Notes: generated from the sequence alone by a model not told the origin. DNA of 64,000 nucleotides from Pseudarthrobacter sp. MM222 (GCF_947090775.1 NZ_OX352321.1:744001-808000); one strand, 5' to 3'; shown: positions 9,475-20,149, counted from the stretch's first letter. Made by a program: numbers and translations.

Positions 9475-11121
9475 CTAACCGGCCGCCCCCACGTCCTTGG
9501 CGTCCATGATCCGGTAGGCGTAGCCCTGCTCGGCGAGGAACCGCTGGCGCTTTGCCGCGAAGTCCTGGTCCAGGGTGTCCCGGGCCACGAGTGAGTAGAA
9601 GCGGGCGGCGCGGCCGTCCTTCTTCGGCCGCAGCAGCCGTCCGAGCCGCTGGGCTTCCTCTTGGCGGGAACCGAACGACCCGGAGACCTGGATCGCCACC
9701 GAGGCCTCGGGCAGGTCGATCGAGAAGTTGGCAACCTTGGACACCACGAGGGTCTGGACTTCGCCGGCACGGAACGCGCTGAAAAGCCTCTGGCGCTCCT
9801 TCACGGTAGTCTCGCCCTTGATGACAGGGGCCTTCAGGCGCTCGCCGATCTCGTCCAGCTGGTCGATGTACTGCCCGATCACAAGGAGCTGCTCCCCGGC
9901 ATGCTCGGCGACGAGCTGCTCCACCACTAGGGTCTTGGACTCGGAGGTGGAACAGAGCCGGTACTTGTCCGCATCCTCGGCCATCGCGTAGGCCACGCGC
10001 TCTTCACGCGGCAGGTCGATCCGGACCTCCACGCAGTCCGCCGGGGCAATGTACCCCTGGGCTTCGATATCCTTCCACGGCGCGTCATAGCGCTTGGGCC
10101 CGATCAGGCTGAAGACCTCACCTTCACGCCCGTCCTCGCGGACGAGGGTCGCGGTGAGGCCCAGCCTGCGGCGCGCCTGCAGATCCGCCGTCATCCGGAA
10201 AATCGGGGCGGGCAGCAGGTGGACCTCGTCGTAAATTATGAGTCCCCAGTCATTGCCGTCCACGAGCTCCAGATGGGGGTACAACCCGCCGCGCTTGGTG
10301 GTCAGGACCTGGTACGTGGCGATGGTGACCGGACGGACCTCCTTGACAGAGCCCGAATACTCGCCGATCTCTTCTTCCGTCAGCGAGGTCCGCTTGAGCA
10401 GCTCGTCCTTCCACTGACGCGCGGACACCGTGTTCGTCACCAGGATCAGGGTGGTGGTGGAGCTCGTGGCCATCGCCGCCGCGCCTACCAGCGTCTTGCC
10501 GGCTCCGCAGGGAAGCACGACGACGCCGCTGCCGCCGGCCCAGAAATTCTCCATCGCCAAACGCTGGTAGGGGCGGAGCTTCCAGCCGGACTCGTCCAGC
10601 AGAATCGGGTGCGGCGTCCCGTCGACGTAGCCAGCCAGGTCCTCGGCGGGCCAACCAAGCTTGAGCAGCAGCTGCTTGAGCTGCCCGCGCTGGGACGAAT
10701 GCACCACCACGGTCTCGCCGTCGATCCGCGGACCCAGCAAGGGAGCGATCTTTTTGGCGCGGCTGACCTCCTCCAACACCGGGTAGTCGGAGGTCCGCAT
10801 CACCAGGCCATGCTGGGGATCCTTTTCGAGCCGCAGCCGGCCGTAGCGGGACATCGTCTCTTCCACGTCGATCAGCAGCGAATGCGGCACCGGGAAGCGG
10901 GAGTATTTCAGCAGCGTGTCGAGGACCTTTTCGGCGTCGAGGCCGGCGGCCCGTGCATTCCAGAGACCCAGCGGCGTCAGCCGGTAACTATGCACGTGCT
11001 CCGGGGCGCGCTCCAGTTCGGCAAAGGCGGCGATGGCGTGCCGGGCTTCAGTGGCCAGTACGTGGTCGACTTCAAGCAGGATGGTCTTGTCACTCTGGAC
11101 GATCAGGGGTCCGTCATTCAC
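9475..11121 (-). CDS. DNA repair helicase XPB (bacterial Ssl2-like)
   Basis: 548 residues, superfamily 2 3'-5' DNA helicase. N-terminal damage-recognition-like region (about 1-170), Walker A CGAGKT (205-210), DEVH box (IIYDEVH, about 298-301), the RED motif (LVREDGRE, about 328-330) typical of XPB, and a second RecA lobe with QVSGSFGSRQEEAQRLGRLLR. Bacterial XPB, known best from mycobacteria, is thought to act in DNA repair or transcription-coupled processes. Its ATG overlaps by four bases the stop of the upstream helicase-associated gene, so the two are translationally coupled. Confidence 0.93.
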   Translation of the reverse strand: MNDGPLIVQSDKTILLEVDHVLATEARHAIAAFAELERAPEHVHSYRLTPLGLWNARAAGLDAEKVLDTLLKYSRFPVPHSLLIDVEETMSRYGRLRLEKDPQHGLVMRTSDYPVLEEVSRAKKIAPLLGPRIDGETVVVHSSQRGQLKQLLLKLGWPAEDLAGYVDGTPHPILLDESGWKLRPYQRLAMENFWAGGSGVVVLPCGAGKTLVGAAAMATSSTTTLILVTNTVSARQWKDELLKRTSLTEEEIGEYSGSVKEVRPVTIATYQVLTTKRGGLYPHLELVDGNDWGLIIYDEVHLLPAPIFRMTADLQARRRLGLTATLVREDGREGEVFSLIGPKRYDAPWKDIEAQGYIAPADCVEVRIDLPREERVAYAMAEDADKYRLCSTSESKTLVVEQLVAEHAGEQLLVIGQYIDQLDEIGERLKAPVIKGETTVKERQRLFSAFRAGEVQTLVVSKVANFSIDLPEASVAIQVSGSFGSRQEEAQRLGRLLRPKKDGRAARFYSLVARDTLDQDFAAKRQRFLAEQGYAYRIMDAKDVGAAG

Positions 11122-13607
11122 TGGAGCAATTCCTCGGCGGCTTCTACATCAATAATCCGGTGGATGGACAGGACGCGTTCGGTGTCCTTTTCCGGATCAA
11201 AGACCCGCACGCGGCCACCGTTCACAGCTACCGGAACAACTGTCTCGCGGACGGCATTCCCCAAGCTGTCCACGACGTTCATCACCACCCGCTGCTTGAG
11301 CCTGATCGCCTTGAGCAATGTCTCCAGCCCCAGCTGGGTGGCCTCTTCGCTGCCCTGCGCAGCGGGATGCCCGCCCGCGCCGTCGGCTGCCGGGCGCCCG
11401 CCGCGCAGGACCGCCAGTTGCGCGTCGACGTCGGCCTCCGGCGGGGCGGTCCGCGGCGCGGTGTACACCGGGCGCACGCTGCCGGGCATGGCGGTGCTGC
11501 GGCGCAGCCGGAGCACGGCTGACTCGCCCTCCTCGACGGCCGGGGACAGGCCCAGGCTTCGGAGCAGCTGGGCGGTTTCCCGGGGCGGGGAGGAGGAGAT
11601 GAGCACGGTGGGGGCGATGCGGACCAGGCCCAGACCGGACGCCGCGGAGGCGTTGAGCAGTTCCAGCAGCGCAGTTTCGTCGTCGCTTTGGATGAAGCTG
11701 GCCGCGGCGCCGACGCGGAGCCTGGCATGCCGGGCAGCCGTGTCTTCGATCAGGTAACTGAGCGGCTGCGGGATGGCGGTGGCGGAATGCTGGCGCAGGA
11801 AGTCCAGCATGGCCTGGGCGTCCTGTCCGGAGTCGAGCGCCCGGCGGACCGACGAGACGGAGAAACGGTAGATAGTGGCCGGTCCCTGGCCCTCGGCGTC
11901 GGCCATGGTCAGGAGCTGCTCGCTCAGCTCCGGGGCCAGGTAGCCCGGCGCCACGGCGGTCAGGTCGGCCTGCAGCAGGACGTGGTTCAGCGCGGCCGGC
12001 AGGTGCTCGCCCAGGATGCCAAGTGCCTCGTCGGGCTGCTGAGCTGCGATCGCGGCGCCAATCTGACTCAGGGCCCCGGACCCGATGAGCCCCAGCATGT
12101 CCGCTTCTGCCAGGACCCCACGGATCAGCGAGCTGAAGCGGCGCGCCATCCTGGGCTGGGACCAGTCGGCCCGTTCCAGTACGGCGGCTGCGTCCAGCAC
12201 GGGAGCCTGCCCGTCCAGGGCCGAGGCTTCCCGGGTGAGTTCACTGAGGATTTCCAGGATCCGTTTGCGGACCACGGGGGCGTCCGGCCGCTGCGCCTCG
12301 GCCGAGAGCGCATTGATGGTGGTGCCTGCCGGCCCCCGGTGCGCGGCCGTCCCGGGCGCCCCGCCGTTGACAGGCTGTCCCACGAGCGACGGGGCGCGCT
12401 CGCTGGCGAGCCAGGCGTTGACCAGCCAGAGCCACTGCTCCTGGCGCGGCAGCGTGAGCCACTCCAGCTGTGGGGGCTGGACCCAGGCCGAGCTGTCGAC
12501 GTCGAGGCGCAGCAGACCGGCGAGGGCACACAGCTCGGCGAGGACGCCGGCCTCGTGCAGATCGATCCGCAGCGAATCGGCCAGGCGTTTCATCTCGCGG
12601 ACGCCCACTCCGCCGCTGCGCAGCGTGACCAGCGGCTGTTCACGGACGATGTAGAGCAGCTCGCCGACGAGCCGCAGCGTCTCGGCGATCGCCCCCAGGG
12701 CGGCATTCCGGCGCAATGCTGCACTGGTGGAACCCAGCCGGGGAACCGGAGGTGTCAGCGCGAAGTTCTCGATCACGAAACCACCGCGCAGTGAGACGCC
12801 GACGCTGTGGGGAAGCTCGACGTGCGCCGCATCCAGCGGCACCAGCAGGCCGCGGGCCAGCAGCCAGTCCACCGGCCCGACGTCGGAGCTTTCGTGGACC
12901 ACGGAAGCGCGGCGCTGCGCCTGGGGAACGGCACCCATGGCCCAGTTCCCGAACCGGGCGAGCAGCGCGCTGGTGCGTTCCGGGGCGTCCGCGAGGATTT
13001 GCTGGAGCGACTCGGGCGAGGCCGTCCAGTGCTGCAGCGACAGGGCCGCCTCCATCGGCGTCGTGGCGGGGGAGACGGCCGCGCCGCTGCGGTGCAGTTC
13101 CCCGACGAGCTGGACGACGCGTTGCGCGAACGCGGGCTGGAGCCGGACCAGCTCGGTGTAGCTGCGGCCCAGGCCGGCCGGGTAGATGCCGATGACGTCC
13201 TTGAGGCTGCCCACCGGCAGGTAATACCGCTGCCGCGCGTGGGCCGGAGCGACCCCGTGCGGTGGCTCGGCCCGGTGCACCAGCGCCAGTTCCTGCAGGG
13301 AGTGCAGCAAACGGTCAATCGAGGTAAGCGAAGCGCCGTTGATCAGCTTCTTCAGCATCGCCGAGGAGGCGCTGTGCCCGGTGTCGGTGTTGGTGCACAG
13401 GTGCAACGTCTCCAGCACCTGCATTTCGGGGCGGTTGAGCCGCTCCAAGGCGCGTTGCACGCTCACGCGGCCGCTCGCACGGGCGGCGAGGGCTGCGAAG
13501 TCCGGAACGCCGGGAGAGATGAGGTCCGGCCGCGCGGAGAACAAAGCCCGCAACGAGTCGTCGCTGCGTGCCTCCAGTTCCTTGCTGAGCGCGCGAATGA
13601 GGGACAT
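11118..13607 (-). CDS. Helicase-associated (XPB/Ssl2-like N-terminal domain) protein
   Basis: 829 residues, no ATPase motif. It opens MSLIRALSKELEARSDDSLRALFSARPDL, a pattern of actinobacterial proteins encoded next to XPB and annotated as helicase-associated. The C-terminal region (about 590-825) resembles the XPB/Ssl2 N-terminal domain (LRSLGLSPAVEEGES and RVRVFDPEKDTERVLSIHRI, a WYL-like strand region). The ATGA overlap with XPB implies a stoichiometric partner. Winged-helix-like repeats in the first 400 residues could bind DNA. The exact function is unknown. Confidence 0.85.
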   Translation of the reverse strand: MSLIRALSKELEARSDDSLRALFSARPDLISPGVPDFAALAARASGRVSVQRALERLNRPEMQVLETLHLCTNTDTGHSASSAMLKKLINGASLTSIDRLLHSLQELALVHRAEPPHGVAPAHARQRYYLPVGSLKDVIGIYPAGLGRSYTELVRLQPAFAQRVVQLVGELHRSGAAVSPATTPMEAALSLQHWTASPESLQQILADAPERTSALLARFGNWAMGAVPQAQRRASVVHESSDVGPVDWLLARGLLVPLDAAHVELPHSVGVSLRGGFVIENFALTPPVPRLGSTSAALRRNAALGAIAETLRLVGELLYIVREQPLVTLRSGGVGVREMKRLADSLRIDLHEAGVLAELCALAGLLRLDVDSSAWVQPPQLEWLTLPRQEQWLWLVNAWLASERAPSLVGQPVNGGAPGTAAHRGPAGTTINALSAEAQRPDAPVVRKRILEILSELTREASALDGQAPVLDAAAVLERADWSQPRMARRFSSLIRGVLAEADMLGLIGSGALSQIGAAIAAQQPDEALGILGEHLPAALNHVLLQADLTAVAPGYLAPELSEQLLTMADAEGQGPATIYRFSVSSVRRALDSGQDAQAMLDFLRQHSATAIPQPLSYLIEDTAARHARLRVGAAASFIQSDDETALLELLNASAASGLGLVRIAPTVLISSSPPRETAQLLRSLGLSPAVEEGESAVLRLRRSTAMPGSVRPVYTAPRTAPPEADVDAQLAVLRGGRPAADGAGGHPAAQGSEEATQLGLETLLKAIRLKQRVVMNVVDSLGNAVRETVVPVAVNGGRVRVFDPEKDTERVLSIHRIIDVEAAEELLQ

Positions 13608-13617
13608 CAGTCCAACG

Positions 13618-13848
13618 TTACCTTCCCGGCTCTCGTGTCCGGCGGCGGGCCGCGACGCCGTCGACCACCAGCAGCAGCATCAGCAGGAACGCCGCGGGCA
13701 GCCCGTAGAGCGCAGTGGAGGTGACCCAGGCCGGAGCAACGAGTTTGCCGAACGCCAGGGCCATCACTGCTCCGACCGCCAGCAGTGACAATACGGCGAC
13801 CACTGCCGCAATGATCTGCAGGGGCCGTCGGAAGCGCAATGGTGTCAT
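13618..13848 (-). CDS. Small two-helix membrane protein
   Basis: 76 residues with a basic N-terminus, two predicted membrane helices (about 10-33 and 42-64) and a basic C-terminus. It ends ten bases before the helicase-associated gene on the same strand. No family recognised. Its hydrophobic pattern and position support a real gene. Confidence 0.6.
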   Translation of the reverse strand: MTPLRFRRPLQIIAAVVAVLSLLAVGAVMALAFGKLVAPAWVTSTALYGLPAAFLLMLLLVVDGVAARRRTREPGR

Positions 13849-14022
13849 GAGGCCAACGCTAACAGTCCCGCCCCGCGCCTCACACTGTCATAGTGCCCAT
13901 GGCAGGATAACCTTGAAGGAACAGACCAACACGGTCCAGGCAGTCACACCCTGAACCCGCATATCAATGCGGATGCGGTGGCGGTCGGCCGTGTCACCAG
14001 CAGAACGAAGAAGGTTGATTAC

Positions 14023-14406
14023 GTGCCTACCGGCAAGGTCAAGTGGTATGACAAGGAAAAGGGCTTCGGATTCCTCGCAGCGGAGGACGGCCAGGAGGTC
14101 TTCCTGCCGAAATCGGCGTTGCCCGAGGGCGTAACGGAGCTCAAGGCCGGGACCCGGGTGGAATTCGGCGTGGCCGACGGACGCAAGGGTGCCCAGGCGC
14201 TTGGCCTGCGGGTGCTGGACAAGACCCCCTCCATTGCCAAGGCCAAGCGCCCCAGCGCCAAGGACCTCGCCCCGCTGGTCCAGGACCTGGTCACCGTTCT
14301 GGACAACCTCTCCGGCACGCTCTCCGCGGGCAAGTACCCGGAAGGCAACAAGGCCAAGGCGATCGCGGTGGCCCTCCGTAAGGTCGCCGACGAGCTGGAC
14401 GCGTAA
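14023..14406 (+). CDS. Cold-shock-domain protein with C-terminal extension
   Basis: 127 residues. The N-terminal cold-shock domain (1-66) has TGKVKWYDKEKGFGFL and EVFLPKSAL. A second, mainly helical part follows (about 75-127; KDLAPLVQDLVTVLDNLSGTL and AIAVALRKVADELDA). Such extended cold-shock proteins occur beside DUF3027 in actinobacteria. GTG 14023 has AAGAAGG upstream and starts directly with the domain. The DUF3027 gene begins eight bases after the stop. An RNA-binding role is inferred. Confidence 0.88.
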   Translation: MPTGKVKWYDKEKGFGFLAAEDGQEVFLPKSALPEGVTELKAGTRVEFGVADGRKGAQALGLRVLDKTPSIAKAKRPSAKDLAPLVQDLVTVLDNLSGTLSAGKYPEGNKAKAIAVALRKVADELDA

Positions 14407-14414
14407 GGCTCCTG

Positions 14415-15107
14415 ATGTCAGTGGAACCTGAGCAGAACGCGCCGAAGGTCGCCGGCACAGCCGGGTCGAATGCAGCCGGGTTGAACACAGCCGGATCCAA
14501 AGGATCGGGATCCGCGGCCGCGTCCAAGCCGCGCACCGGCGTTCCGGTCTGGCGCACGGGCAAGCCCGACGCCGTCCTCGCCGCCGCCGTCGACGCCGCC
14601 CGCGCCGCCGTGGAATCCATTGCCCCTGCCGAGCAGATCGGCCGGCATCTGGGTGCCCGCACCGAGGGCGACCGCCTGGTCACGCATCTTTTTGAGTCGA
14701 AGCTCGCCGGCTACGGCGGCTGGCAGTGGTACGCCGTGCTGACGCGCAATTCGCGGTCCAAGGTGGTTACGGTCGACGAGCTGGGCCTGCTGCCCTCCGA
14801 AGATTCAATCCTGGCGCCCGAGTGGGTCCCCTGGGCCGAGCGTGTCCGCCCGGAAGACGCCCAGGACGAGGAGTCCGCTGAGCCCGCCGCGGCAGCCGAG
14901 CAGGCCGCCGCCGCCTCAGACGAGGACTACGTCGAAGCCGACGCCGCTGTGGTCGATAACGAAGAAGAGGACGGCGGCGCCGCTGTGGTCGACGACGAAG
15001 AATACGGCGACGCCGCCGACGAAGAATACGGTGACGACGCCGACGGCAATGATTACGACGCCAACGGCAATGCCCTGCCGGTCCGGCCGGCCGAAGAGGC
15101 TGACTAG
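14415..15107 (+). CDS. DUF3027 family protein
   Basis: 230 residues. A low-complexity start is followed by the DUF3027 core (about 45-150; AEQIGRHLGARTEGDRLVTHLF, YGGWQWYAVLTRN, LGLLPSEDSILAPEWVPW) and a long acidic tail (about 155-230) with repeated DDEEYGDAADEEYGDDAD-like units. It is cytosolic with no catalytic motif recognised. It is probably co-transcribed with the extended cold-shock gene. Confidence 0.85.
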   Translation: MSVEPEQNAPKVAGTAGSNAAGLNTAGSKGSGSAAASKPRTGVPVWRTGKPDAVLAAAVDAARAAVESIAPAEQIGRHLGARTEGDRLVTHLFESKLAGYGGWQWYAVLTRNSRSKVVTVDELGLLPSEDSILAPEWVPWAERVRPEDAQDEESAEPAAAAEQAAAASDEDYVEADAAVVDNEEEDGGAAVVDDEEYGDAADEEYGDDADGNDYDANGNALPVRPAEEAD

Positions 15108-15148
15108 GGGTTGGAGCGCTTCGGGATGATGCAGGGTGAGGGTCGGGC

Positions 15149-16480
15149 ATGACGTCCACCTTCAAGTCGCTGCACATCCTGAACTACCGGATCTGGTTCA
15201 TCGGGGCGCTGATCTCCAATATCGGGACCTGGATGCAGCGCACCGCCCAGGACTGGCTGGTCTTTGACCACCTGACCGAGCACGACGCCGGAGCCATGGG
15301 CATCACGATGGCCCTGCAGCTCGGCCCGCAACTCTTCCTCGCGCCCGTGGCCGGGCTGGTGGCCGACCGCTTCAACCGCAGGCAGCTGCTGGTGCTCACG
15401 CAGTCCGCCATGGCCGCACTGAGCGCGGGCCTGGGGATCCTTGTGCTCTCGGGCGCCGCGCAGCTGTGGCACGTCTATGGCTTTGCCCTGCTGCTCGGCG
15501 TGGTGTCCGCCCTGGACGCCCCCGTGCGCCAGACCTTCGTCTCGGAACTGGTCCGGGACGACTACCTGCCGAACGCGGTGGCGCTCAACAGTGCCTCCTT
15601 CAACGTGGCCAGAATGATCGGACCCGCAGTGGCGGGTATCCTGACCGTCGCCGTCGGCCCGGGCTGGGTCTTCCTGATCAACACCGTCACATTCGTGGCG
15701 CTCCTGCTGAGCCTGTGGAGGATTCCAGCCGCCTCCCTGCGCCGGCTGCCGCGGGCAGCGGCCGGCAAGGGCCGCATCCGCGAAGGCCTGCGCTACGTCC
15801 GCTTCCGCCCGGACATCATCGTGGTGCTGGTCGCGGTCTTCATCGTGGGGACCCTGGGCCTGAACTTCGTGCTGTTCATCGCGGCGATGGTCGGCGCCGA
15901 GTTCGGTCTGGATGCCAGCGCCTTCGGGTTGATGAACTCGATCATGGCCATCGGCTCGGTTGCCGGCGCGCTGCTCTCGGCCGGGCGGGGCAAGCCCAGG
16001 CTTCGGATCATTTTCGGCGCGGCCGGCGCGTTCGGCGTGACCTCCGGCATCGCCGCCCTGGCCCCCAACTACTTCTGGTTCGGGGTGGCGCTGGTGCCCG
16101 TGGGGCTTTTCGCGATCACCATGATGACGAGCGCCAACGGCTACGTCCAGACGACGACCGATCCCGTCATGCGCGGGCGGGTGATGGCTCTTTACATGGC
16201 GATTTTCATGGGCGGCACACCGATCGGCGCCCCGCTGGTGGGCTGGGTAGCGAACGTCGCCGGTCCCCGTTGGTCGATGGGCGTCGCGGCGGCAGCCGGC
16301 GTCCTCGCCGCCGTGATCGGCCTGGCCTGGATCATCCGGGCGCGCCGGCTGCGGATCCGGTTCGACCGCCGGGCCCGGGGCCTGCACCATTTCCGCCTCG
16401 AATCCGGCATTGCCGGCGTCCGTATCCACGCGGACGGCGCCGCCCGGGAATCAAACCCGGACGACGCCGTCGAACGCTGA
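15149..16480 (+). CDS. MFS exporter (MFS_3/EntS-like)
   Basis: 443 residues with about 12 membrane helices. It has features of the MFS_3 group: LNYRIWFIGALISNIGTWMQRTAQDWL near the start and the loop 2-3 signature GLVADRFNRRQLL. The substrate is unknown; relatives export siderophores or drugs. The soluble C-terminal tail after about residue 408 is charged. It is 41 bases after the DUF3027 gene on the same strand and convergent with serC. Confidence 0.87.
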   Translation: MTSTFKSLHILNYRIWFIGALISNIGTWMQRTAQDWLVFDHLTEHDAGAMGITMALQLGPQLFLAPVAGLVADRFNRRQLLVLTQSAMAALSAGLGILVLSGAAQLWHVYGFALLLGVVSALDAPVRQTFVSELVRDDYLPNAVALNSASFNVARMIGPAVAGILTVAVGPGWVFLINTVTFVALLLSLWRIPAASLRRLPRAAAGKGRIREGLRYVRFRPDIIVVLVAVFIVGTLGLNFVLFIAAMVGAEFGLDASAFGLMNSIMAIGSVAGALLSAGRGKPRLRIIFGAAGAFGVTSGIAALAPNYFWFGVALVPVGLFAITMMTSANGYVQTTTDPVMRGRVMALYMAIFMGGTPIGAPLVGWVANVAGPRWSMGVAAAAGVLAAVIGLAWIIRARRLRIRFDRRARGLHHFRLESGIAGVRIHADGAARESNPDDAVER

Positions 16481-16507
16481 ATCGTCAGCGCTGAGCTGAC
16501 CGAGGGG

Positions 16508-17770
<1,263 letters not shown>

Positions 17771-17833
17771 TCATTGAGACGGATGCAGCCACCGGGGGGC
17801 CGTCGTGGCCTCCCAGCGATTATCCGGAGTAAT

Positions 17834-17852
17834 TCAAAATAGGCTAAGCTGT
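17834..17852. promoter_or_regulatory. Possible IdeR/DtxR box upstream of the DtxR-type gene
   Basis: TCAAAATAGGCTAAGCTGT matches the IdeR consensus at 12 of 19 bases, including the core TAGGCTAA. It lies about 100 bases before the regulator start, so iron autoregulation is possible but the site is degenerate. Confidence 0.3.
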
Positions 17853-17950
17853 GCTGCGAACGTACGGCGGATCCCGCCAAGGCAGCCGCGCGCATCGGCA
17901 CGCGGTACGGTGGGAATGACGCAAGGACGGCGCTCGAGGAGCTGAGCTGA

Positions 17951-18652
17951 ATGACGGATCTGATCGATACAACCGAGATGTATCTGCGGACCATTCTGGA
18001 ACTTGAAGAAGAGAACATCGTCGCCCTCCGCGCCCGCATCGCCGAACGGCTGCGCCACTCCGGACCCACCGTCTCGCAGACCGTCGGCAGGATGGAACGG
18101 GACGGACTGGTGGTTGTTTCCGGCGATCGGCACCTTGAACTGACGGAAACCGGCCGGAAACGCGCCATCGGGGTCATGCGCAAGCACCGCTTGGCGGAGC
18201 GGCTTCTGGCCGACGTCATCGGCCTCGACTGGGCCTATGTCCACGAGGAAGCCTGCCGCTGGGAGCACGTGATGAGCGAGCGGGTGGAACGGCGGATCTT
18301 CGAGATGCTCAACCACCCGACTGTTTCGCCCTATGGAAATCCGATCCCCGGGCTCGCGGAGCTTGGGGGACTGCCCACCCAGCCTTACGCACTGGGCGCC
18401 AGCGTCGTAAACCTGCTCGAGGCGATGACAGGCTACGGGGCCGATTCGCGGATCACGGTCAACCGGCTGGCCGAGCCCATCCAGGTGGAGCCGGAACTGC
18501 TCGTCCAGCTGGACGAGGGCGGCATTCGTCCCGGCGCCCTGGTGTCCCTGGAACGCGTCGGGGAGTACATTTCGGTCCGCGTGCCGGACATCGAAGGCGC
18601 CCTCGAGCTGCCCCCCGAAGTCGCAGCTCACGTCTTTGTTACCGTCGGTTAA
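17951..18652 (+). CDS. DtxR/IdeR-type metal-dependent repressor
   Basis: 233 residues. N-terminal winged helix (about 1-73), dimerisation/metal domain with all expected ligands (M10, H79, E83, H98, C102, E105, H106) and a C-terminal SH3-like domain (about 150-233). This set matches iron-sensing DtxR/IdeR rather than Mn-sensing MntR. It would repress iron uptake and activate storage under iron sufficiency. Monocistronic; no iron genes lie beside it. Confidence 0.93.
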   Translation: MTDLIDTTEMYLRTILELEEENIVALRARIAERLRHSGPTVSQTVGRMERDGLVVVSGDRHLELTETGRKRAIGVMRKHRLAERLLADVIGLDWAYVHEEACRWEHVMSERVERRIFEMLNHPTVSPYGNPIPGLAELGGLPTQPYALGASVVNLLEAMTGYGADSRITVNRLAEPIQVEPELLVQLDEGGIRPGALVSLERVGEYISVRVPDIEGALELPPEVAAHVFVTVG

Positions 18653-18713
18653 CCAGCCTTCACCCGCCGTTGGTGGGACGACCCATGAGTTGTGCACAAC
18701 GGAGATAACGGGA

Positions 18714-18743
18714 TTATCACCAGGCGGCTTAATCGCCTATAGT
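18714..18743 (+). promoter_or_regulatory. Probable promoter for riboswitch 1 / M23 peptidase
   Basis: TTATCA at 18714-18719 and TATAGT at 18738-18743 with an 18-base spacer, in a locally AT-rich patch. Transcription would start near 18750, just before the riboswitch. Confidence 0.5.
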
Positions 18744-18787
18744 TAATCACCAGTACCGATACCAAAGCGTTATCTGATCCGAAGCCG

Positions 18788-19012
18788 AGCTCTGCCAGCG
18801 GATCAGTCGCAGAGTCACCTTCTGGCAGGGGCGGGGGAACCACTTCCGGCTGTTTTCCGAACAGCCTTGGGGTGAAGTCCGTCAGCGGCAAGCACACTCC
18901 ACCGAGGGACTCTTCTTGAATTCCTCTGTGTCTGGATGCTTGTTCACGGCGGACCGGGTCTTTGATCTCTCTGACCCGAATCCGACAGCTAACTTCGCAG
19001 GCTCTCCAGAGA
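18788..19012 (+). promoter_or_regulatory. c-di-AMP riboswitch 1 (ydaO/yuaA type)
   Basis: It has the conserved blocks GGCAGGGGCGGGGGAACCA (18824-18842), CTTGGGGTGAAGTCC, and the 3' block CCGAATCCGACAGCTAAC followed by TTCGCAGGC. These define the actinobacterial cyclic-di-AMP riboswitch. Its 3' end is 10 bases before the TTG start of the M23 peptidase. In this class, ligand binding usually turns expression off. The 5' limit is approximate. Confidence 0.88.
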
Positions 19013-19022
19013 GGAACCGTTC

Positions 19023-19841
19023 TTGACCACCCAGACCACCCGGGGCCGTCGTCGTGCGACCGGCCCCGCTCCGGAGCCGCGTGCGGCAGTCGCCGTTCTG
19101 GCAGACCGCCCGCGTGATGCGCACCGCGACGAACGCCGCGGCCGCCGGAGCCCGTTCCGCCAGGTAACGGACTTTGCCGCCGCCAGTGGTGTGGGGCAGC
19201 GTGCCGGCATCGCCCTTGCTGCGACCGGCCTGGTCTTGACGGTTACAGTTCCCGCTACCGGCCCGGTGATGGCCACCGACACCGGCTCAGGTACCGTCGC
19301 CGCCGCCTCGCAACCAGACGTTACGGCCGCTTCCGCCGCAAAGATCGACTTCAGCCGCACCGCCGTGACCACCAAGGGTGACCCCGACGGAAAACTCAAG
19401 CAGCTGCTGAGCGCCCAGTCAGTGGGCAGCATCACCCGCGCCGCCTCCTCCGGGAGCCTCGGCGCACCCATGGAGAAGATGGTGACGGCTTCGCCGTTCG
19501 GCTACCGGGTCAGTCCCATCACCGGCGGCTCCGGCGAGTTCCACCGGGGCCAGGATTACGCCGCGCAATGCGGAACGGCTGTCCACGCGGCTGCCAGCGG
19601 AACCGTCACGTTCACCGGCTGGCACCCCTTCGGCGGCGGCAACCGCGTAGTAATTGACCACGGCAACGGCCTGGAGACCACGTACAACCACTTGTCTTCA
19701 TCGAGCGTGAAGGTTGGCCAGCAGGTCTCCCGCGGCGATGTTGTGGCGATGAGCGGCACCACCGGAGCATCCACGGGCTGCCACCTGCACTTTGAAGTGA
19801 TGGTTAACGGCGACGTCGTTGACCCGACCGGCTGGCTCTAA
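19023..19841 (+). CDS. Secreted M23 peptidoglycan endopeptidase
   Basis: 272 residues. A long Arg-rich N-terminus is followed by a hydrophobic export segment (about 60-84; GIALAATGLVLTVTVPATG), a linker and a LytM/M23 domain (about 150-272). Zinc ligands are H174 and D178 (FHRGQDY) and H256, with H254 (CHLHFE) as the catalytic base. It would cut peptide cross-bridges in the wall. Start TTG 19023 has GAGAGG eight bases upstream, directly after riboswitch 1. Confidence 0.9.
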   Translation: MTTQTTRGRRRATGPAPEPRAAVAVLADRPRDAHRDERRGRRSPFRQVTDFAAASGVGQRAGIALAATGLVLTVTVPATGPVMATDTGSGTVAAASQPDVTAASAAKIDFSRTAVTTKGDPDGKLKQLLSAQSVGSITRAASSGSLGAPMEKMVTASPFGYRVSPITGGSGEFHRGQDYAAQCGTAVHAAASGTVTFTGWHPFGGGNRVVIDHGNGLETTYNHLSSSSVKVGQQVSRGDVVAMSGTTGASTGCHLHFEVMVNGDVVDPTGWL

Positions 19842-19889
19842 TAGCCGATGGATGACTCTCGCATTCTTTTGACACGCCGTGATCTGAAT

Positions 19890-19918
19890 GTGACATTGCG
19901 TCCCAAGTCCTGTATCGT
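19890..19918 (+). promoter_or_regulatory. Probable promoter for riboswitch 2
   Basis: GTGACA (19890-19895), 17-base spacer, TATCGT (19913-19918). An alternative -35 TTGACA is at 19869. The predicted start lies near 19925, at a 10-bp hairpin. Confidence 0.45.
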
Positions 19919-19926
19919 TTGAGGTA

Positions 19927-19949
19927 CGCCAACTTCTCCGAAGTTGGCG
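19927..19949 (+). terminator. Short hairpin after M23 gene, before riboswitch 2
   Basis: CGCCAACTTC-TCC-GAAGTTGGCG, a perfect 10-bp stem with a three-base loop. It may end the M23 transcript or form the 5' end of the next leader. No clear T-tract follows. Confidence 0.35.
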
Positions 19950-19967
19950 CTCTTGAGTGGATTGCCT

Positions 19968-20139
19968 AACTCTGCCACCGCTCAAGGTCCTATCGCATGA
20001 CATCGTCTGGCAGGGGCGGGGGAACCAATTTTGGTCTTCGCAAGAAGACCTTGGGGTTAAGTCGCAAAGCTTCCCAGAAGCAGCGCGGCCGGGTGACTCC
20101 CATCCGAATCCGACAGCTCACCTCGTAGGCATTGGGAGA
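19968..20139 (+). promoter_or_regulatory. c-di-AMP riboswitch 2 (ydaO/yuaA type)
   Basis: It shares with riboswitch 1 the blocks CTCTGCCA, GGCAGGGGCGGGGGAACCA (20010-20028), CTTGGGGTTAAGTC and CCGAATCCGACAGCTCACC with TCGTAGGC. It precedes a 67-codon ORF at 20150 and the NlpC/P60 gene at 20454. The linker between conserved blocks is shorter than in riboswitch 1. The limits are approximate. Confidence 0.9.
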
Positions 20140-20149
20140 GGCTACTTTC

